From: Sclerodactyla briareus
Lineage: Eukaryota; Echinodermata; Holothuroidea; Dendrochirotida; Sclerodactylidae
NCBI GenBank assembly: GCA_026419785.1
Contig: JAODTK010005541.1
Coordinates: 310,001 to 374,000 of the forward strand
DNA: 64,000 nt
Direction: 5' to 3'
This document shows positions 59,771-64,000 of this stretch, piece after piece (position 1 is the first letter of the stretch; every line of letters starts with the position of its first letter). A model generated the notes under the pieces. The model had not been told where the DNA came from. It saw only the letters and a list, made by a program, of their open reading frames with translations, and did no database searches. A program made the position numbers and the translations under genes.

Positions 59771-60353
59771 TTTTAGTCACATTTCCACTTTAACTCCTTT
59801 AGTAGACATTGACAATAATTAGTCCTTTTATGAATTGAAATTGGTCACTGATTAGTAGGCGTTTCGTTAAATGCTAATACCAAAATCTTTAAGCGACACA
59901 TGGAACTTGTAATTGTTTGCTTGGTGACTAAATAGAAAGTAAACACTGATCTCGCAACCAGGCGAGACACTGGGGGCGATCGCCTTGTTTTGTCCACAGT
60001 CAGGGTTGGTCAGTTGATCACTGAAAAATTGGGTCCCAGGGTTCAGTCCTCAGGGTAATTATACATGTATGGTGGAATCCCTTGTCGAGTCAAGACTTCT
60101 TAAACCTATGACATTCCCACAAAGCTTAATTAATACCCACCTATATACACTCCAGCGGTCGGATCCCGTATATAGTGGAAGCAAAATGATACAGCCATTT
60201 CTCTATCATCCAATAGCACCCAAGTATGGAGAAGCATCATGAAGACAATATTATGGTTTGAACTCGGACAACAAATAACAAAGCTTTTGAAGTGTTGATC
60301 TAGTACTGAGGTGAAATGTCTGAAATTGACGTTTTCATAACTTTTCATTTCAG

Positions 60354-60556
60354 ACGTTACATGATTGTGTCTCCGAATACAATCCGACCAGGCCATCGAT
60401 TAAGCCTGACAATGAACATTCTGGAACCTCGGTGTATATTCGAGGATGACTGCCACATCGATCACCAGGGGAGAAAATGAGACGTCACCCCAGTGGTGCG
60501 ACTGCAGAACCAGCCTTTGTCACGTTTCCAATTCGCCATATACCATTACCATCATG
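60354..60556 (+). CDS. A2M/CD109/TEP family gene, N-terminal MG1 exon
   Basis: The exon follows a pyrimidine-rich acceptor ending in TTTCAG (60,348-60,353) and ends at a strong donor GTGAGTGAGT (60,557). It reads RYMIVSPNTIRPGHRLSLTM, the typical start of the first macroglobulin domain in alpha-2-macroglobulin, CD109 and insect TEP proteins, secreted or GPI-anchored protease-trapping and opsonic proteins. The acceptor leaves a phase of 2 and the donor a phase of 1. An in-frame TGA lies at 60,478-60,480, about two-fifths from the right end; the frame then continues 'DVTPVVRLQNQPLSRFQF'. The stop could be a read error or could mark a pseudogene. The signal-peptide exon upstream was not found. 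Family assignment is firm at the level of the superfamily; the exact member is not resolved. Confidence 0.75.
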
Positions 60557-61751
60557 GTGAGTGAGTGATCTTTTTTTGGGGGGCGGGGGAAGTCAGTCGA
60601 TTCTTCGGCTTTGGCTTGAAGGCAAGGTCCAGCGGAATTAATACTCTCTTTGTCGTGTAATAATGTTAAAGAGAATAAAAAGAACATTCAAATTCACTTT
60701 GTTTCAGGTTGATAGCATGTCCGTTGGGAGGAAGGATTTGTATGGCTTCCTCAAGTGTCATATGAATTGATGATTTTGGCAAACTGACAACCTTTTTATG
60801 ATGTCATCTACCAATCATAAGGGAAAAGTTAAGACATGTTTCTTGGCCTTTTCTTTAATATTGGTAGATATGATGTCATCAAATGTTGCCAATTTGCAAA
60901 ATCGCCAACTTAGAAGTGATAAATTAATAATCTTTGAAAATTTCTAACTTTATAACTGAAAATGCGATGAGCATGAAACAGTTTGGTTGGCATTATTTTC
61001 AATACACAATCATATGACATTGAAATATTTGTTGGCTGGACTTGTCCTTTCAGTATAGTGTTGTTCAAATCTGACGAAGTTTGAAAAATCTCCAGAGAAA
61101 CCCAAACAATTTCGATAGACCAACTTTTGTAACCCACCCACCAAGTTTAAATTTCGAAGTTTAAGTTTACATTCTTCCCGTAGAACCTGCAGAATAGAGG
61201 GTAGCAGAACATGCTGTGATGCCCACCTTCGAAGCTATCCAACATTTTACTAAGGCAGACCTGTGTACCAACAAGTTCAGATTCAATCGGATAATGGTTT
61301 TCAACTGCAGCGAGATGGCGGCGGGGGGTGGCGGACACAGCTCCAAAACCATAATATTCCTAAACAACTTACAGCGTTGCGGGGATATTATAACATTTAA
61401 AGCCACGACACAATGTCACCGTGAACTCCGCTTCTATATTCCTATTAAGACGCAAGTTTAAGGTCGTCTTTTGAAAACGTCAATAGAAGGGTTGGTTTTA
61501 GCAATTTCCAGCGGAGCATTCCATATTTTGAGATGGCTGCCATCTGTCAGCATTGTTTCTCGTTTTAGGAATATGAGCATTAGTCATGTACTGTGTGATG
61601 TAACAGGATGGTTCCTGTGAGGCAATGGAAAATGAAGTACCCAAATGTTAGGTTCCAATGAAGCTTCAGCCATTCGTAGGTCCTGAAGATTTTGTTCATA
61701 GAATGCATGAAAATGATAAATTTCAGAATTAAACAATTTCTTTTTTCACAG
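60557..61751 (+). other. Intron of the A2M-family gene
   Basis: Bounded by GTGAGT at 60,557 and TTTTTTTCACAG ending at 61,751. It holds the hairpin-ended repeat at 61,040-61,395 and a G run at 60,577. No exon was recognised inside it. Confidence 0.6.
61040..61395 (+). repeat. Hairpin-ended tandem-monomer repeat, copy 2 (intronic)
   Basis: A single monomer-like stretch with 'CAAATCTGACGAAGTTTGAAAAA', 'AGACCAACTTTTGTAACCCACCCACCAAGTTT', then a GGCGGCGGGGGG run (61,318-61,330), CAAAACCATAATATTCC and an imperfect hairpin at 61,351-61,391. It follows the same order as 1,080-1,826, including the CCAAAACCAT block before the hairpin. The sequence between (AACAAGTTCAGATTCAATCGG) was not matched. Confidence 0.5.
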
Positions 61752-61825
61752 CTGGTAAGGCCATTCCTGGTGATCTCAGGAATCCTAATTTGAAGAATGT
61801 TTCTGTGGCTCTGCCCCCTCCAAAT
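61752..61825 (+). CDS. A2M/CD109/TEP family gene, second visible exon
   Basis: A short exon of 74 bp after the acceptor TTTTTTTCACAG. With one base carried from the previous exon it reads AGKAIPGDLRNPNLKNVSVA followed by LPPPN. The 'F/L..V.V.LPP' pattern is what precedes the YxLxVxG strand of MG1 in this family. The incoming phase (1) and outgoing phase (0) fit the exons on both sides, which is the main argument for it. The donor is a weak GTTGCC at 61,826. The assignment depends on phase and position because the exon is too short to carry a diagnostic motif. Confidence 0.5.
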
Positions 61826-62023
61826 GTTGCCTAATATTACTATTCAACTTGTCCAATTTTCTGCCCATTTGTTGGTTGATATTTTGTTTGAATTTTCAGT
61901 CTTTCATTCCCCCGATACAGATACTCTCCTTGTTTGCCCTCTGCCACACTTTCAGGATTTCAGCTAGAGCACCAACAGTGCAATATTTTTCTTCCATGCT
62001 ATCTATTTGCCTACCTGTTGTAG

Positions 62024-62213
62024 GTGCCACCTGATCTAGCGCCCCCTGGGGTTGAGCGATATTATCTCAGGGTGGTGGGAGAGCAAGGAGACCTGCAGTT
62101 CTGTCATCAGAGTGAATCTCTAGTTGTACAACCCTGCAAGATGTCATTCCTGATACAGACAGACAAGGCTGCTTACAGACCAGGAGAAGAGGAAAGAAGA
62201 AACAGAGCAGACC
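62024..62213 (+). CDS. A2M/CD109/TEP family gene, MG1-MG2 boundary exon
   Basis: Starts after CTACCTGTTGTAG (acceptor ending 62,023) in phase 0 and reads VPPDLAPPGVERYYLRVVGE, then 'QGDLQFCHQSESLVV', then SFLIQTDKAAYRPGE. The last block matches the 'V.IQTDK..Y.PG' signature found at the start of the second macroglobulin domain throughout the A2M, complement C3 and TEP superfamily, and 'YYLRVVG' matches the final strand of MG1. The right boundary is uncertain: after PGE the frame becomes EERRNRAD, which does not look like MG2, and the next GT is at 62,214. A lost base at the real donor near 62,195 is possible. Later exons, including the thioester region, would lie beyond the window. Confidence 0.85.
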
Positions 62214-63332
62214 GTATTCCATCTTAATACTGCCCTCGTTGGGCGCTTGCGGAAAAAAAACCCTTTCCAACGGGGTGCTTATTACTTGAACCCAGACAAA
62301 AATGTGTTCAGCCTAGTGTTATTGATATACATTCAACATATACACATACAGTGGCTAGCATTAGGGCCTATGTTAACATAGTGATAATTACATAGCTATT
62401 ATCAATAAGGGCCTAGTGGTCACATTGAGATAATCTCGTACCTACTGGCATTTTGAAGAAGTTTAGTATACATTTTTCAATAAATGGACACCTGGACTCA
62501 ACTGCCCACATCGCTTGTGATTCTTGCAATGAATATTGTTGACTTTGCGCCATTTTACCAAGCTGAATTGGGACAATTGGTTACATTAGCCTAATGTTTG
62601 CTTCATTCTGCCTGTTCATTGTATGCTACCTACCGCGGTGGTATTCCCATAATAAACATTAAAAAATGTTTTTGCACCTTGGAACAAATTGGAGGAGTGC
62701 TTATGGGAGAGAGCAGTATTTATAGGGAATAGGGTAATTTGTTCTAGGTCAATAGCGATTTTGCATACAGTGTAGTCAATAGTGATGACTACTTTGAAGT
62801 AGCACAGATGGATGTTTTTTCCTGATTGGATAGTAAGGCCACCCCACTTTTCCTCCCATTTTCAATATTTAGGTTGAATCGCTGAACTTTAACTACATGT
62901 AAATTATAAATGAGAAATGTCAGATGATCGAGTTGTAAGCTGATAGACATCAACAGTTGCATGCCCACATTCATTCATCAGTTGGAATATCAGCAGTTAT
63001 GGGCCTCGATTACTGGCGAGCTAATTTCACTGAGCTTGTATGACTAAAAGAAGGAAGAATTTCTGAATTTTGAAATAGTTTCACTGGAGATTATATTTCT
63101 AGAAGAAGGAAAATTTTTCGGAATTTTTGACCTGGTGACATGGATATGGACATCAAGCTATTTAAATTATCACCATACAGTAACTTCTCTTGCCATAGTT
63201 CTTCAGTCTTTGAACCCTTCCAGAATGAGTAGCAGTTAGATGCTTCGTCATTCCTAGTTAGGCGTTCTCTTGGTGTGTTCTTTAACACATTGCTGAAGCA
63301 ATGGGTTGAGTGCTCTGTGGGACTCTTAACAC
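62214..63332. other. Probable intron or intergenic DNA, unassigned
   Basis: No further exon of the A2M-family gene was recognised. A/T-rich with no clear repeat. Confidence 0.4.
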
Positions 63333-63895
63333 CTTATTCGAGTGTCGGAGCTGGTTGGATTGATCGATGACCTACAACACAGATGATATATATATAACCC
63401 AACATGGCTTGTGAATATAATTTGTGGGGTATAGCTGCTGAGTAGGGGGGGCTCTGAATCCATGATTGATGATCTACAACACCAAAAATACATTTAACCA
63501 TCATGCTGTTGTGATAATTTGTAGGGTCTAAGCTGCTTGAGTCAGGGGTGGCTGAGAAACCTGGTGCTTGATGCTCGTACAAAACAGATAATAGATTAAC
63601 AACATGGCCTGTTGATGTATTGTCTAATTGGGGGTCTAAGCTGCCCGAGTCAGGGGTGGCTCTGAATCCGGATGACGATCGAAACACAGATAATATATAA
63701 CCAACATGCATGTTGATGTATAATTTGTGCGGTTCTACAGCTGAAGCTGCCTCGGTCAGGGTGGCCTCTGAATCATGATTGACGATCCTACAACACGATA
63801 ATATTAACCCAACATGCTGTTGATGTATATCTTGTTGGTCTAAGCTGCCGAAGCTCAGTCGGCTCTGCACAATCCATTATCGATGAATAAACACA
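63333..63895. repeat. Minisatellite of about 104 bp period
   Basis: Five to six degenerate units. 'GATTGA(T/C)GATC(C)TACAACAC' type starts occur at about 63,357, 63,460, 63,564, 63,670, 63,774 and 63,875, and each unit also holds 'ATATATAACCCAACATG', 'TTGATGTATAATTTGT' and 'TCTAAGCTGC...GTCAGGGGTGGCTCTGAATC'. A 178-codon minus-strand frame (63,334-63,870) runs through it, with repeated 'GFxATPDSxSLDP' and 'HxVGYIxSV' blocks. I read it as a by-product of a period close to a multiple of three, and not as a proven gene. Confidence 0.75.
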
Positions 63896-64000
63896 GACAC
63901 CAGTACCCCACCACATATACCATCAAGCCTCGCATGATTGTTGTCAAATTGTGATCCATCTACATTAATTAATGATTGCATAGCACTCAGCAACCCTTGT

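Overview
This window looks like nuclear DNA of a marine invertebrate, most likely a deuterostome. An echinoderm would fit, but that is an inference from repeat style and not a proven assignment. The evidence is a spliced alpha-2-macroglobulin/CD109/TEP-type gene with AG acceptors and a GTGAGT donor, several degenerate LINE and Ty3/gypsy retroelements, abundant CA/TG microsatellites, long G/C homopolymers and arrays of AGGTCA/TGACCT-rich monomers. No bacterial-type operon, ribosome binding site, CRISPR array or rRNA is visible. Every recognisable coding stretch is interrupted by one-base shifts, and repeat copies differ largely by single-base indels, so uncorrected long-read error is probably mixed with true decay. 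Most short open frames are meaningless.

Layout. 1-4.4 kb: a hairpin-ended tandem repeat, then unassigned DNA. 4.4-8.4 kb: copy 1 of a non-coding element of about 3.9 kb. 8.4-14 kb: degenerate repeats, a GC-rich interspersed repeat and a LINE reverse-transcriptase remnant. 14.2-17.9 kb: copy 2. 19-22.5 kb: a second, inverted copy of the GC-rich repeat and an L1-like LINE remnant. 24.3-29.2 kb: a nearly complete but frame-broken Ty3/gypsy retrotransposon on the minus strand, with an LTR pair. 31.1-39.0 kb: copies 3 and 4 of the 3.9-kb element, arranged tail to tail as a giant inverted repeat with a spacer of about 51 bp. 39-57 kb: mostly unassigned sequence with small fold-back elements, G/C hairpins and a possible gypsy integrase tail. 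57.2-58.9 kb: hairpin-tailed tandem arrays. 60.3-62.2 kb: three plus-strand exons of an A2M/CD109/TEP family gene whose splice phases agree. 63.3-63.9 kb: a minisatellite of about 104 bp period.

The most distinctive system is the hairpin-tailed repeat superfamily. Members end in a CA-rich tract, a conserved TGACTGCATAGATTCC block and a short perfect hairpin followed by an A-run. The 3.9-kb members also carry the hairpin half-site near their other end, the architecture expected of non-autonomous Helentron-like (HINE/DINE-type) elements. They carry clusters of AGGTCA half-sites in DR1, DR2 and DR4 spacing. The only host gene supported is the A2M-family gene at the right end; the rest is repeat or unassigned intergenic or intronic DNA.
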